A stretch of DNA of 47,142 nt from Candidatus Krumholzibacteriia bacterium (GCA_029863805.1 JAOTUR010000003.1:1-47142), one strand, 5' to 3'. Shown: positions 9,617-19,235, counted from the first letter of the stretch. Numbers and translations are program-made. The notes: generated by a model from the letters alone, not told the origin.

Positions 9617-11041
9617 TTAGGTTAGCTCCCTTTTTAGTTGTTGTATGGTTGCTTTTAGTGCGACGTCGTCCTTGGTCTTGTTGGCTATCTTCTGGCATGC
9701 ATGTATGACGGTCGTGTGATCCCTTCCGCCGAAACGTTGGCCAATTTGAGTCAACGAGCAATTGGTTATGTCTCGAGCAAGGTAAATCGCTACCTGACGG
9801 GGAAACACGTAAGCGGCTGTACGTACCTTGGACTTCATCGCGTCAACGGGTACACGGAAGTGTTGAGACACAACTTTTTGTATCAGGGCGATATTGGTTT
9901 TTCTCGGCTCATGTTTTATGAGATGTTTCAAAATCTCTTGTGCAGTCTCTATGGTCATTTGCGTGCGATGCACACTTGCGTGTACCACTAGTTTGACAAG
10001 GCTGCCTTCTAGTTCTCTGATGTTGCTTTTGATGCTGTCGGCGATGAAGCAAAGGATGTCGTCCGGTATAGGGACGTTCTCTCTTTCCACCTTTTTTCTG
10101 AGGATGGCAAGACGCGTTTCGTAGTCCGGGGACTGTATGTCGGAGACAAGGCCCCACTCAAACCGCGAAATCAGCCTTTCCTCGAGCGTGGGTATTTCCT
10201 TTGGCGGACGATCGCTGGTAACAACGATCTGCTTGTTCGCGCCGTGTAGCGCGTTGAAGGTATGAAAGAATTCTTCCTGGGTACTTTCTTTGCCAGCCAA
10301 AAACTGAATGTCGTCGATCAACAGGATTTCAACATTTCGATACTTTTCGCGGAACTCGTGGCTCTTGCCCTGACGGATCGCCCAAATAAGCTCGTTCATA
10401 AACATTTCAGCAGAGCTGTAATGAACCTTGATCCGATCGTGGGTTGCCAACACGTGGTGACCAATGGCCTGCATGAGGTGTGTCTTACCAAGGCCCACAC
10501 CACCGTATATGAAAAGGGGGTTGTAAACGATCGCCGGTTTTTCAGCCACGGCAAGACAGGCGGCGTAGGTCATACGACTATTACTTCCGGCTACGAATTC
10601 GTCGAACGTGTACTTGGGGTTTAGCTGCTCGGAGCCGTTTCCGGTTCGTTTGTCGGCGATCGGTGGCCTTTGAATGGTCGCGCGACGTGAAAACAGCTCG
10701 TCGTGAGCTTCTTTTGTGTTGCAGAAATGCAAATCAGGTTCGCATTCGAGAATGTCTTTGAGCACATAGCGGATCTTGTCCTCGTGATGTTCGATGACCC
10801 AGTCCATCGAGAACTTACTCGGACAATCAATAGAGACTTTGTTTTCCTCGATCACCGAAATCCGCATCGGCTGAAACCAGGTCTCCACGGTCTGTTTGCT
10901 AACCATGGTGCTGACCCTGGTGAGGAACTTTGACCAGATGCGATTGTACTCATCGTCCTGCGCTCCGGCTGATGGAGATATAGACATGGGCAAGCCCTTC
11001 CTTAGTTTTCGAAGTCGATATTCTGTGGAGACATTCTGCAT
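9617..11041 (-). CDS. dnaA: Chromosomal replication initiator protein DnaA (likely start at 10987, MSISPSAGAQDDEYNRIW)
   Basis: NPKYTFDEFVAGSNSRMTYAACLAVAEKPAIVYNPLFIYGGVGLGKTHLMQAIGHHV; LLIDDIQFLAGKESTQEEFFHTFN; GGRDHTTVIHACQKI. Confidence 0.98.
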   Translation of the reverse strand: MQNVSTEYRLRKLRKGLPMSISPSAGAQDDEYNRIWSKFLTRVSTMVSKQTVETWFQPMRISVIEENKVSIDCPSKFSMDWVIEHHEDKIRYVLKDILECEPDLHFCNTKEAHDELFSRRATIQRPPIADKRTGNGSEQLNPKYTFDEFVAGSNSRMTYAACLAVAEKPAIVYNPLFIYGGVGLGKTHLMQAIGHHVLATHDRIKVHYSSAEMFMNELIWAIRQGKSHEFREKYRNVEILLIDDIQFLAGKESTQEEFFHTFNALHGANKQIVVTSDRPPKEIPTLEERLISRFEWGLVSDIQSPDYETRLAILRKKVERENVPIPDDILCFIADSIKSNIRELEGSLVKLVVHASVHRTQMTIETAQEILKHLIKHEPRKTNIALIQKVVSQHFRVPVDAMKSKVRTAAYVFPRQVAIYLARDITNCSLTQIGQRFGGRDHTTVIHACQKIANKTKDDVALKATIQQLKRELT

Positions 11042-11116
11042 GGGGCGAAACCGCCTCGCGAGGGAACCCTACCACCCGATTTTCTTTGCCGGGCCACTCG
11101 GGACGGCAGCCCGCAG

Positions 11117-11145
11117 GTTATACCGCCCTTATCCACAATTGTGGA
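11117..11145 (-). promoter_or_regulatory. Putative dnaA promoter overlapped by DnaA boxes
   Basis: Minus strand TCCACA-17-TATAAC; the -10 (plus 11117-11122) abuts the DnaA-box palindrome. Confidence 0.4.
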
Positions 11146-11153
11146 TAAGGGCG
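11124..11153. promoter_or_regulatory. Perfect 30-bp palindrome containing two inverted consensus DnaA boxes
   Basis: CGCCCTTATCCACAATTGTGGATAAGGGCG; TTATCCACA at 11129-11137 and TGTGGATAA at 11140-11148, 2 bp apart. Confidence 0.9.
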
Positions 11154-11205
11154 CAGCGCCTTGACGACACGCAACTTACACAAGCTGACACGGCTAGATT
11201 GGAAA

Positions 11206-11219
11206 AGTTGTGCACAACT
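11206..11219. promoter_or_regulatory. 14-bp palindrome with DnaA-box-like core
   Basis: AGTTGTGCACAACT; TTGTGCACA is one mismatch from TTATNCACA on either strand. Confidence 0.5.
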
Positions 11220-11339
11220 CCGCTCCAAGGATGCTTGAGATCTCAATAGTTGGGGTATAGCCGATAAGAAGATGACACTCGACGTGAGTGATGCCGAAAC
11301 TAGCAGAAAACGTCCCGGCGCTTCAAGGCCAAAATAGAG

Positions 11340-11348
11340 TTACCCACA
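11340..11348 (+). promoter_or_regulatory. Near-consensus DnaA box
   Basis: TTACCCACA, one mismatch from TTATCCACA, in the dnaA-rpmH intergenic region. Confidence 0.45.
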
Positions 11349-11420
11349 ACAATCGCCAAAAGACTGCGCCATCCGTGGTTAGGCCGTTGTAATCGGTGGA
11401 TTAATCGGCCCACAAAAACC

Positions 11421-11449
11421 TTGACTTGGAAACGCGCGTACGGTAGCTT
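11421..11449 (+). promoter_or_regulatory. Possible promoter for rpmH-rnpA-yidD-yidC
   Basis: TTGACT-17-TAGCTT upstream of rpmH; the -10 match is weak. Confidence 0.35.
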
Positions 11450-11538
11450 TACTCATTTGAGCGACAAATCTAGGCGTTTTAGGCGCCTCCTCACCGAATG
11501 GGGCTAATGCAAGGAACCATGGCCCGGGGTGAACGATC

Positions 11539-11673
11539 ATGAAACGGACATTCCAGCCCAAAAACCAGCGCAGATCCCGCGTGCACGGCTTCCGGAAACG
11601 CATGCGCAGCAAAGCCGGAAGACTCGTACTCAAGAGACGCCGCAAGCGAGGGCGGAAGCAGCTGACCGCATAA
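11539..11673 (+). CDS. rpmH: 50S ribosomal protein L34 (missed by the ORF track)
   Basis: ATG at 11539 translates to [44 protein letters not shown], a canonical L34, in the conserved dnaA-rpmH-rnpA neighbourhood. Confidence 0.97.
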   Translation: MKRTFQPKNQRRSRVHGFRKRMRSKAGRLVLKRRRKRGRKQLTA

Positions 11674-11724
11674 GCTCGCCGACTGGAACGACCCGGTTGG
11701 GGAAACGAGTTACAGCTCCCGAAG

Positions 11725-12084
11725 TTGTATAGAATGATGCCGTTGCGTACACTGCAGAAGCCCTGGCAGTTTCAACGAGTATATCGCCACGGCAAAAAGA
11801 TTGATTGCAAATTCGCGGTGCTGTTTTATTATCGAACCGGCGACGGCTGCGGCCCTCAGTTTGGTTTCGTTGCCAGCAAGCGGCTGGGCGGGGCGGTTAA
11901 GCGCAATCGTGCAAAGCGGTTACTACGTGAAGTGGCAGGACGTGCGGTCGACCGTCTCGAGCATCAGGATCTATGGGTCGTTCTTGTCGCCAGATCCGAA
12001 ATCAACCATACAAAGGGTCAGGCGATGCTGGCCGAAATAGATGAAGAGCTCGAGGGCTTGGCAAAAGGCGAAGCCCGCGCTTAA
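11725..12084 (+). CDS. rnpA: Ribonuclease P protein component
   Basis: GPQFGFVASKRLGGAVKRNRAKRLLREVAGR, the RnpA signature; located between rpmH and yidD. Confidence 0.93.
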   Translation: MYRMMPLRTLQKPWQFQRVYRHGKKIDCKFAVLFYYRTGDGCGPQFGFVASKRLGGAVKRNRAKRLLREVAGRAVDRLEHQDLWVVLVARSEINHTKGQAMLAEIDEELEGLAKGEARA

Positions 12085-12104
12085 TTATCACGATATCTCT
12101 AATT

Positions 12105-12323
12105 ATGGCTTTATCCAGCAAACCACTAGTTCTAGCCATCGGCGCGTACAAAAAGTTCGTTTCTCCGTTCCTTCCGGCAAGCTGTCGTTTCTATCCCAGC
12201 TGTTCAGACTACGCCGCTCGGTCGATTGACAAGCACGGCGTGGTTCGGGGATCTCTTCGCGCGATCAGACGTCTGTCGCGATGCCATCCCTGGCATCCGG
12301 GCGGACATGACCCTGTCGACTAG
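12105..12323 (+). CDS. yidD: Membrane protein insertion efficiency factor YidD
   Basis: IGAYKKFVSPFLPASCRFYPSCSDYAARSIDKHGVVRGSLRAIRRLSRCHPWHPGGHDPV. Confidence 0.96.
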   Translation: MALSSKPLVLAIGAYKKFVSPFLPASCRFYPSCSDYAARSIDKHGVVRGSLRAIRRLSRCHPWHPGGHDPVD

Positions 12324-12345
12324 CCCCTAACCACGGAGCTTCACA

Positions 12346-14229
12346 TTGGAACGACGCTTACTCTTCGCCTTCTTGCTCTCCACGCTTCTGATAATGGCCT
12401 ATCAGATGTTTTACTACGGCCCGCGCGTCAGGCGCGCCGATGAATTGAAGCGTGCACAACAGGAACGGTTGGAGAAGGAGCAGCCGAGGTCGCCCGAACT
12501 GGCAGCCGAAGCTGTTCTGCAACCATCGGTTGACGATTCCTCGCTCGCCGAGGAGGCAACTCCGTCGGCCGAGGCCGAACGCGACGGGTTACCCCCGGCG
12601 ATACGGGAAGAAGTCAGATATATCACCGTCTCCTCGCCCCTCTACGAGATCACTTTAACCACCGCTGGGGCCGAGATCGTGGAAGCGAGGCTGCTCGATT
12701 ACAAGACAAGAGATGAACCCGTGCAGCTAGTAAGAAGTGAGAATGAATGGGGGAACGGCATCCTCAACGTAAAACTCGCGGGCGAAAACCGGGAGATAAG
12801 CCTTAGCGAGGCCCTGTTCGATGCCTACCTGGGGGGCGGTGGCAGCCCGCTGGCTAACGGCACGACTATCAGACTCGATGCAACATCACGCGAAAAGACC
12901 ATCGTCTTTCGAGCCGAAGGTCCGCAAGGGGCCGCGATCGAGCGCCACTATACCTTCGTCCCCGATCAATATCTCGTACGCACCAAGATTCGCTTTCGTT
13001 CCAGCCACTACCCGTTCGCGCGGGACATTGTATGGGGTTTTGGGCCAGGCATGACGGCGACGGAGTACAACGTCGAAGACGACTACTCCTCGATGCGCGT
13101 GACGTTGAGACTTGGCGACGAGCTCTACAAGAAGAAGCGTGGAGACTTCGAAGAGGATTTTTCGGGAACCGTCCAGTGGGCCGCTATTCAGACCAAGTAT
13201 TTTACGACCATAGTTGTTCCCGAGACGCCCAGCGGTGGCAGGGCTCGCATCGAGGGTGTCAAGAACGAGAACTTCATGACGGCGGAGATTGCCCTGCCTG
13301 CGGTTGAACGAGGGGGTATCACGGACCAAACCGTTGACGTCTACCTCGGGCCCCTCGATTACGAGCGGTTGCAGGCCCTGGGCCGCGGCCTTGAGAAAAA
13401 CATCGATATCGGTTTCGAGCACTTCAAGATTCTTAAACCGGTGAGCCGCGCCACCTTGTGGTGCCTGCTTGCGACGTACAAGGTGATACCAAACTATGGC
13501 GTTGTCATCATCCTGCTTTCCGTTCTAACCAAGGTACTATTTTATCGGCTCACCCACAAAAGCTTCAAGTCGATGCGAGACATGCAGTCGCTACAACCCC
13601 GGCTACAGGCGCTCAAGGAAAAGCACAAAGACGATCGTCAAAGACTCAGCCAGGAAACGATGAAGTTATACAAAGAGTCCGGCGTCAACCCCCTGGGGGG
13701 GTGCCTTCCCATGTTGCTGCAAATGCCGGTGTTTATCGCCCTGTTCAACGTTCTGCGCAGTACGATCGAAGTCCGGCGCGCCCCGTTCTTCGCCTGGATC
13801 AACGATCTTTCCCAGCAAGATGTGCTCTTTGAGCTGCCGTTCTCGCTGCCGGTTATCGGTGCGGCGGTCAGTGTCCTGCCGATCCTTATGGGAGGATCAA
13901 TGCTCCTGCAGTCGAAGATCGGGAGTTCGATCACCGGGCCGTCTTCTGTCAGCACCCAACCCAAGGCGTTTACTTATCTTCTTCCAATCGTTTTCACCTT
14001 TCTGTTCTACCGGATGCCATCAGGTCTTGTCCTGTATTGGTTGGTGAATACGGTGCTGTCTGTGGGTCAGCAGTATTACATCAATAAAGGAGCCGACAAG
14101 AAAGAGGCGGCGTCCAAGACGCAACAGGCGAAGGCCGACAAAGCGAAACAAGCTACCGAGAAATCTACGGCAAAACCCGTAAAGGAATCGAATGCTAGAG
14201 CAAGCAAGCACAAAACAAAGAAAGGATAG
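12346..14229 (+). CDS. yidC: Membrane protein insertase YidC (TTG start)
   Basis: ERRLLFAFLLSTLLIMAYQMFYYGP; NYGVVIILLSVLTKVLFYRLTHKSFKSMRDMQSLQPRLQALKEKHKDD; GGCLPMLLQMPVFIALFNVLR. Confidence 0.96.
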   Translation: MERRLLFAFLLSTLLIMAYQMFYYGPRVRRADELKRAQQERLEKEQPRSPELAAEAVLQPSVDDSSLAEEATPSAEAERDGLPPAIREEVRYITVSSPLYEITLTTAGAEIVEARLLDYKTRDEPVQLVRSENEWGNGILNVKLAGENREISLSEALFDAYLGGGGSPLANGTTIRLDATSREKTIVFRAEGPQGAAIERHYTFVPDQYLVRTKIRFRSSHYPFARDIVWGFGPGMTATEYNVEDDYSSMRVTLRLGDELYKKKRGDFEEDFSGTVQWAAIQTKYFTTIVVPETPSGGRARIEGVKNENFMTAEIALPAVERGGITDQTVDVYLGPLDYERLQALGRGLEKNIDIGFEHFKILKPVSRATLWCLLATYKVIPNYGVVIILLSVLTKVLFYRLTHKSFKSMRDMQSLQPRLQALKEKHKDDRQRLSQETMKLYKESGVNPLGGCLPMLLQMPVFIALFNVLRSTIEVRRAPFFAWINDLSQQDVLFELPFSLPVIGAAVSVLPILMGGSMLLQSKIGSSITGPSSVSTQPKAFTYLLPIVFTFLFYRMPSGLVLYWLVNTVLSVGQQYYINKGADKKEAASKTQQAKADKAKQATEKSTAKPVKESNARASKHKTKKG

Positions 14230-14230
14230 A

Positions 14231-14911
14231 ATGATTATGCCCCGGTCCGTCGAAAGCACCGGCAAGTCGATCGAGCAGGCGCTTCAGAAGGCGCTGAGAC
14301 AACTCGACGCCAAACCCGATGAAGTGGATATCGAAATCCTCGAGGGCGCAAGCAAAGGGTTCCTGGCTGGCTTGTTTGGCTCAAAGGAGGTTTCGATTCG
14401 TGTTACGCTGCGCGATTCAAAACGAACCGAAAACCATATCGACGTTCTGAAGGACATCATCTCGAGTCTCCTGTCGCGCATGGGCGTGGATTATGAACTA
14501 ACGATCGAGGAAATGCCCGATACGACGTTTATCAATGTGGTTTCATCCGGTCTGGACGGCCTTCTGATCGGCAGAAGGGGAGAGACGCTGAGCTCGCTGC
14601 AACACGTCGTCAACCGGATTTTTACGAGCCGAACCGGCCAGCATAGTAAGATCACTATCGATGTCGGTGGCTACGTCAAACGCAAGCATAGACTGCTTAT
14701 CGAGCGAGCCCGCAAGAGCGCGGACCGAGTCCGTAAGACCGGGAGGGACTTTGACTTCGAACCGCTCAAAGCATCGGACCGCCGTATTATCCATCTTGCG
14801 GTGTCCGAGCTGAGCGATCTGACGACATACACGATTGGTGACGGTCTGATGCGTAAGGTCGTCATCACTTCCAAGGCGAACGAGTTCTCCGAGAAGTCTG
14901 AAAAAGACTGA
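14231..14911 (+). CDS. Jag/SpoIIIJ-associated RNA-binding protein (Jag-N, KH, R3H)
   Basis: MIMPRSVESTGKSIEQALQKALRQLDAKPDEVDIEILEGASKGFLAGLFGSKEVSI; LIGRRGETLSSLQHVVNRI; follows yidC. Confidence 0.93.
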   Translation: MIMPRSVESTGKSIEQALQKALRQLDAKPDEVDIEILEGASKGFLAGLFGSKEVSIRVTLRDSKRTENHIDVLKDIISSLLSRMGVDYELTIEEMPDTTFINVVSSGLDGLLIGRRGETLSSLQHVVNRIFTSRTGQHSKITIDVGGYVKRKHRLLIERARKSADRVRKTGRDFDFEPLKASDRRIIHLAVSELSDLTTYTIGDGLMRKVVITSKANEFSEKSEKD

Positions 14912-14936
14912 TCTCCCACCGCGGGCACTCTCAGTC

Positions 14937-16328
14937 ATGCTGGGCGAGCTTCACGATACCATAACGGCGCTGTCGACACCGGCGGGCGAATCCGGCATCG
15001 CGGTGATTCGCATCACCGGGGTTGAGGCGTTGGACATTCTGTCGTCGATATTCTCTTGTAATGATCGTCGGAGATCTCGGGAAGAGTGGCAACACCAACG
15101 CCTCTATCACGGGTTTGTTGTCGACGGTTCGGAGACCATCGATGAGGTCATGTGCGCTGTGATGCGGGGCCCGGATTCTTACACGGGACAGGACACGGTC
15201 GAGATCAGCTGCCACGGCAACACACTGCTGATTACAAGAATCTTGAACCTGATTTTCTCGCGGGGGGCGCGATGTGCAGAGGGGGGCGAGTTTACAAAAC
15301 GAGCCTTTCTCAACGGCAAGATCGATCTCATTCAGGCCGAGGCAGTGGCCGATTTGATTCACGCCAGGAGCGAGCTGCAACGCAAGGTCGCGCATGAGCA
15401 GCTGGCGGGTGTACTGTCGCGAAAGATCAACCGACTTGCCGACGAATTGCTCGAGATGCTGGGTACAATCGAGGCCAACATCGACTTCATCGAAGAAGGC
15501 ATCGATACGCTGGATGTCCAGGCGTCGATCATCATCCTCGATCGGCATCTGCGCACGCTCGAAGAATTGCTCAAGGACTCGTCGTTTTCCAAACCGTTTC
15601 GGGAGGGGTACCGGGTCGCGATCGTTGGGCCTGTCAACGCCGGCAAGAGCAGTATCTTCAACCGGTTGCTTGGCGAGAACCGGTCGATAGTAACCGAGGT
15701 GCCGGGTACGACCCGCGATGTGCTGCGGGAGCCGATTGTCCTGGAGGGTCTGTTGTTCGTTTTGCAGGACACGGCCGGTCTGCGAGGAACCAAAGATCGA
15801 ATAGAAAGCATCGGCGTTGATCTCGCCGAATCCGCGTTGAGCGGGGCAGACCTGGTTCTATTTGTCGTCGACGCGTCGGCGCCGTGGACAAGCGAGCTGA
15901 GCACGCGACTCGAGTCCTTGCACGGCCAGCAAACCGTTGTGGCCCTTAACAAGATGGATCTGCCCATACGGATCACACCGGACCAGGTCGAGTCACGCTT
16001 TCCCGGACTCTCCGTCGTCGCGGTGTCAGTTCGGACCGGCGAGGGATTGGAAGAGCTAAAGAAGACCCTCATTGAATTCGTTGGTGGTGAACGGCTAAAC
16101 TGGATCGCTCGCGAGCGCATCGTGCTGAACTCGCGGTTGATATCCATCCTGGCCAAAACACGTGAGCGGATAGGTGCACTGAGGAGGAGCTTCGAACAGG
16201 GGGCACCGTTGGAGATTTTGGCGCTGGATGCGCGAGAGGCCCTGCAGCACTACGAGCTGGCCACGGGAAAACGGTATACCGCTGATTTGCTCGACAATAT
16301 CTTCTCGCGGTTTTGCATTGGCAAATAG
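14937..16328 (+). CDS. mnmE: tRNA uridine-5-carboxymethylaminomethyl modification GTPase MnmE
   Basis: DTITALSTPAGESGIAVIRITG; VGPVNAGKSSIFNRLLGENRSIVTEVPGTTRDV; C-terminal DNIFSRFCIGK. Confidence 0.97.
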   Translation: MLGELHDTITALSTPAGESGIAVIRITGVEALDILSSIFSCNDRRRSREEWQHQRLYHGFVVDGSETIDEVMCAVMRGPDSYTGQDTVEISCHGNTLLITRILNLIFSRGARCAEGGEFTKRAFLNGKIDLIQAEAVADLIHARSELQRKVAHEQLAGVLSRKINRLADELLEMLGTIEANIDFIEEGIDTLDVQASIIILDRHLRTLEELLKDSSFSKPFREGYRVAIVGPVNAGKSSIFNRLLGENRSIVTEVPGTTRDVLREPIVLEGLLFVLQDTAGLRGTKDRIESIGVDLAESALSGADLVLFVVDASAPWTSELSTRLESLHGQQTVVALNKMDLPIRITPDQVESRFPGLSVVAVSVRTGEGLEELKKTLIEFVGGERLNWIARERIVLNSRLISILAKTRERIGALRRSFEQGAPLEILALDAREALQHYELATGKRYTADLLDNIFSRFCIGK

Positions 16329-16425
16329 GCTCGGCGCGTGGCCAAGTAAACATGGTTTCAAACCGGGTTGAGTTACGGACATCTTGTTGTTCCAGCGAAA
16401 CAAGGTGAGGACGTATCCACACAGC

Positions 16426-18333
16426 ATGGACAAACCATTCGACATTATCGTGATCGGCGGAGGTCACGCGGGTTGTGAGGCAGCGCTCGTTTGCGCGCGG
16501 ATGGGCCTCTTTACGGCCATGGTCACCCTGCAGGTGCACCGCATTGGCTATATGCCGTGTAACCCCGCCGTCGGCGGTCTCGCCAAAGGACATTTGGTCA
16601 AGGAAATCGATGCGTTGGGTGGTGAGATTGGTCGTGCCACCGACCAAGCGGGTATCCAGTTTCGAATGCTCAATCGCGGTAAAGGACCAGCGGTTTGGTC
16701 ACCGAGGGCGCAGGTCGACAAGTATCGTTACGCGGACATAATGCGATATGTCGTTGAAAATCAGAAAAACTTGTCTTTGGTGCCTGCCGAAGTGACGCGA
16801 ATCGTGATACAGCATGGGGCATTCCAAGGGGTCGAGCTGGGCGACGGCACGCGTCTAATGGCGAGAGCCTGTGTGCTGACGACCGGCACTTTTCTCAAAG
16901 GGCTGATGCACATCGGAGAGACCAAGGTCCCGGGCGGGCGCGAGGGCGAACCCGAGACGACGACACTCTCCGCTTCGTTGCGGGCCAGCGGCTTTCGACT
17001 CGGGCGCCTCAAGACCGGCACGCCACCACGGGTCTTGCGATGCTCGGTCGATCTCCAACAGTTCGAACCACAGGCCGGCGATTCGTGCCCGACACCCTTT
17101 TCGTATCGGACGAAGACGATAACGCAGAGCCAGGAGCTATGCTACCTCACTCACACCAACGCCGTGACTCACGATGTGGTCCGGCAGCACATCGACCGCG
17201 CACCCATGTATCGTGGCGACATCGACGCCATAGGCACTCGGTATTGCCCATCGATAGAAGATAAGGTGGTCCGTTTTCCCGATAAGATTCGACACCAGAT
17301 ATTCATCGAGCCCGAGGGTCGTGACCACCCCGAACTCTACCTCAATGGTATATCAACCAGCATGCCCGTGGATGTGCAACTCAAGATTTTGCAGTCGGTT
17401 CCTGGACTCGATACGGCGATTATGCGGCGGCCCGGCTACGCGGTGGAGTACGATTTCTTTCCTCCGGACCAGCTCAAGCGCACTCTCGAATCCAAGCACG
17501 TGGACAGGTTGTTCTTCGCGGGCCAAGTCAACGGTACCTCGGGTTATGAGGAGGCGGCTGCCCAGGGGTTCATGGCGGGTGTCAACGCGGTGCTCAAGAC
17601 TAGGGGGAAGCCGCCTTTCACCCTGGGGCGTGATGAAGCTTACATCGGGGTCCTCATCGATGACCTCACGACCAAGGATATTGATGAACCGTATCGGATG
17701 TTTACGTCGCGGGCCGAGTTTCGGCTTTCGCTCCGGCAGGACAACGCCGATGAGAGACTGATGGCCTACGGAGTGGAACTTGGCCTCATTCCGTTATCGG
17801 CATGGGATGGGGTGCAGAAAAGAATGAGGCACATGGAAGAGATCATCGGGCAGTTGGAGCGAACGCCGTTTCCAACCGTTGTCGGCAATCCGCGGTTCGC
17901 AGCCGAAGCGCTCGAACCCGTCGCCAAACCGAGTACGCTGGCGCAGGTACTCAGGCGACCGCAAGTCCGCTTCCGTCATGTCCAGCCATACATGAGCAGA
18001 ACCGTCCACGGGGGGAATGGTCTCGACCGTCATGTCGAATGTGCCGTCAAGTACGTTGGCTATCTTGAGCGGCAGGAAAGGGACATACAGACAGTCCGGG
18101 AAATGGAGGCCCAGGCGATTCCAGAGGACTTCCCCTACCACGGGATTCATGGTTTGAGCACCGAAGCCCGACAGAAGCTCATGATAAAACGTCCGGAAAC
18201 CATGGCTCAGGCCTCCCGTATATCTGGAGTGCGTGCCTCAGACCTTTCCATTATCGCCGTACACTTGCAGCGTAGTGGCCCACCGAAAAACGGCCGCCCG
18301 ACGACAACCGATGTACAGAAACCTCGAACATGA
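16426..18333 (+). CDS. mnmG: tRNA uridine-5-carboxymethylaminomethyl modification enzyme MnmG
   Basis: MDKPFDIIVIGGGHAGCEAALVCARMG; NPAVGGLAKGHLVKEIDALGGEIGRATDQAGIQFRMLNRGKGPAVWSPRAQVDK; start within the 16384 ORF. Confidence 0.97.
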   Translation: MDKPFDIIVIGGGHAGCEAALVCARMGLFTAMVTLQVHRIGYMPCNPAVGGLAKGHLVKEIDALGGEIGRATDQAGIQFRMLNRGKGPAVWSPRAQVDKYRYADIMRYVVENQKNLSLVPAEVTRIVIQHGAFQGVELGDGTRLMARACVLTTGTFLKGLMHIGETKVPGGREGEPETTTLSASLRASGFRLGRLKTGTPPRVLRCSVDLQQFEPQAGDSCPTPFSYRTKTITQSQELCYLTHTNAVTHDVVRQHIDRAPMYRGDIDAIGTRYCPSIEDKVVRFPDKIRHQIFIEPEGRDHPELYLNGISTSMPVDVQLKILQSVPGLDTAIMRRPGYAVEYDFFPPDQLKRTLESKHVDRLFFAGQVNGTSGYEEAAAQGFMAGVNAVLKTRGKPPFTLGRDEAYIGVLIDDLTTKDIDEPYRMFTSRAEFRLSLRQDNADERLMAYGVELGLIPLSAWDGVQKRMRHMEEIIGQLERTPFPTVVGNPRFAAEALEPVAKPSTLAQVLRRPQVRFRHVQPYMSRTVHGGNGLDRHVECAVKYVGYLERQERDIQTVREMEAQAIPEDFPYHGIHGLSTEARQKLMIKRPETMAQASRISGVRASDLSIIAVHLQRSGPPKNGRPTTTDVQKPRT

Positions 18334-18964
18334 TGTGGGGCGAATCACCGCCTCGCTTGCCGATCTGCGCTCCCGTTTCGATCCCGATTTCCTGAATATC
18401 TTTGTCGAGGAACTCCTCACGTGGAACCCGCAACTGGGACTGGTATCAAAACGGTCCACCGCCGCGGTGGTGTCTCGGCTTGTTCGTCAATCGGTCGATC
18501 TATGGGAGTTTGTCGCGGGTGGAGTCGGATACCGTAGCGCCGGGCCACCGTGGCGCGTCGCTGATATTGGATCCGGCGCCGGCTTTCCGGGTCTGGTTTG
18601 GAAGGGTCTGGTTCCGTCGCTCCGTTTGATTCTGATCGAACGGAAGAGCCGGCGGGCCATGTTCCTGGAGCGAACTGTCCACAGGCTGGACTTTCGAGAC
18701 ACAGAGGTAGTGGAGGCCGACCTCAAAGAGGTGGTCCAGGGACCCCGAGGACCGGGAGGATTCGATTTGGCGGTGACGCTGGCCGTCGCGTCTCCGCCGA
18801 AGGTGGGAAAGCTCATCGAGCAGGTCCTCAAGCCCGGGTGTTATTACGTGACCGTACGCCCCGTAAGAGAGAAGGCCATCGATCCCCACCTTGCCACTTG
18901 CCTTCGCCTCCACTCCACAGCCAAGTCAGAAAAAGGGACTTTCCTTCTCTACCAAAAAACGTGA
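18311..18964 (+). CDS. rsmG: 16S rRNA (guanine527-N7)-methyltransferase RsmG (GidB)
   Basis: VADIGSGAGFPGLVWKGLVPSLRLILIERKSRRAMFLERTV; follows mnmG; likely start MYRNLEHDVGR. Confidence 0.88.
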   Translation: MYRNLEHDVGRITASLADLRSRFDPDFLNIFVEELLTWNPQLGLVSKRSTAAVVSRLVRQSVDLWEFVAGGVGYRSAGPPWRVADIGSGAGFPGLVWKGLVPSLRLILIERKSRRAMFLERTVHRLDFRDTEVVEADLKEVVQGPRGPGGFDLAVTLAVASPPKVGKLIEQVLKPGCYYVTVRPVREKAIDPHLATCLRLHSTAKSEKGTFLLYQKT

Positions 18965-19090
18965 ACACGTTTCCCCCCGCCGGGGATGACGCGGGATGGC
19001 CGGCAAGAGGGTTTTCCGGGGGCGCCATCACTGCGGTCATGAGACGCATGACAACGAACAAACAGGCTGTCATGGAAGTAGTTGCGTCTG

Positions 19091-19106
19091 TGTTTCACGT
19101 GAAACA
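19091..19106. promoter_or_regulatory. parS: parS centromere site (exact consensus)
   Basis: TGTTTCACGTGAAACA, identical to the canonical 16-bp ParB-binding palindrome; about 1.6 kb upstream of parA. Confidence 0.96.
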
Positions 19107-19235
19107 GCGATCTCGCCAGGTGTTTTCTGTGGCGGTTCTCTCCACCAAAAAAGTTATCGAAAAGCACTTGATTTCACGTGGCGATTGGGCATAGTGTATC
19201 CATAAATCGAACACGCAGAGCAAAGACACACAAAA

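Noticed and set aside
11529-11732. 67-aa plus-strand ORF before rnpA
   Set aside because: Out-of-frame reading over rpmH; the L34 frame is far more convincing.
15359-16156. 265-aa minus-strand ORF
   Set aside because: Antisense of mnmE, low-complexity Ser/Arg-rich shadow translation.
19169-19184. Second parS-like site TGATTTCACGTGGCGA
   Set aside because: Only the TTTCACGTG core matches; the right half diverges strongly from the palindrome.
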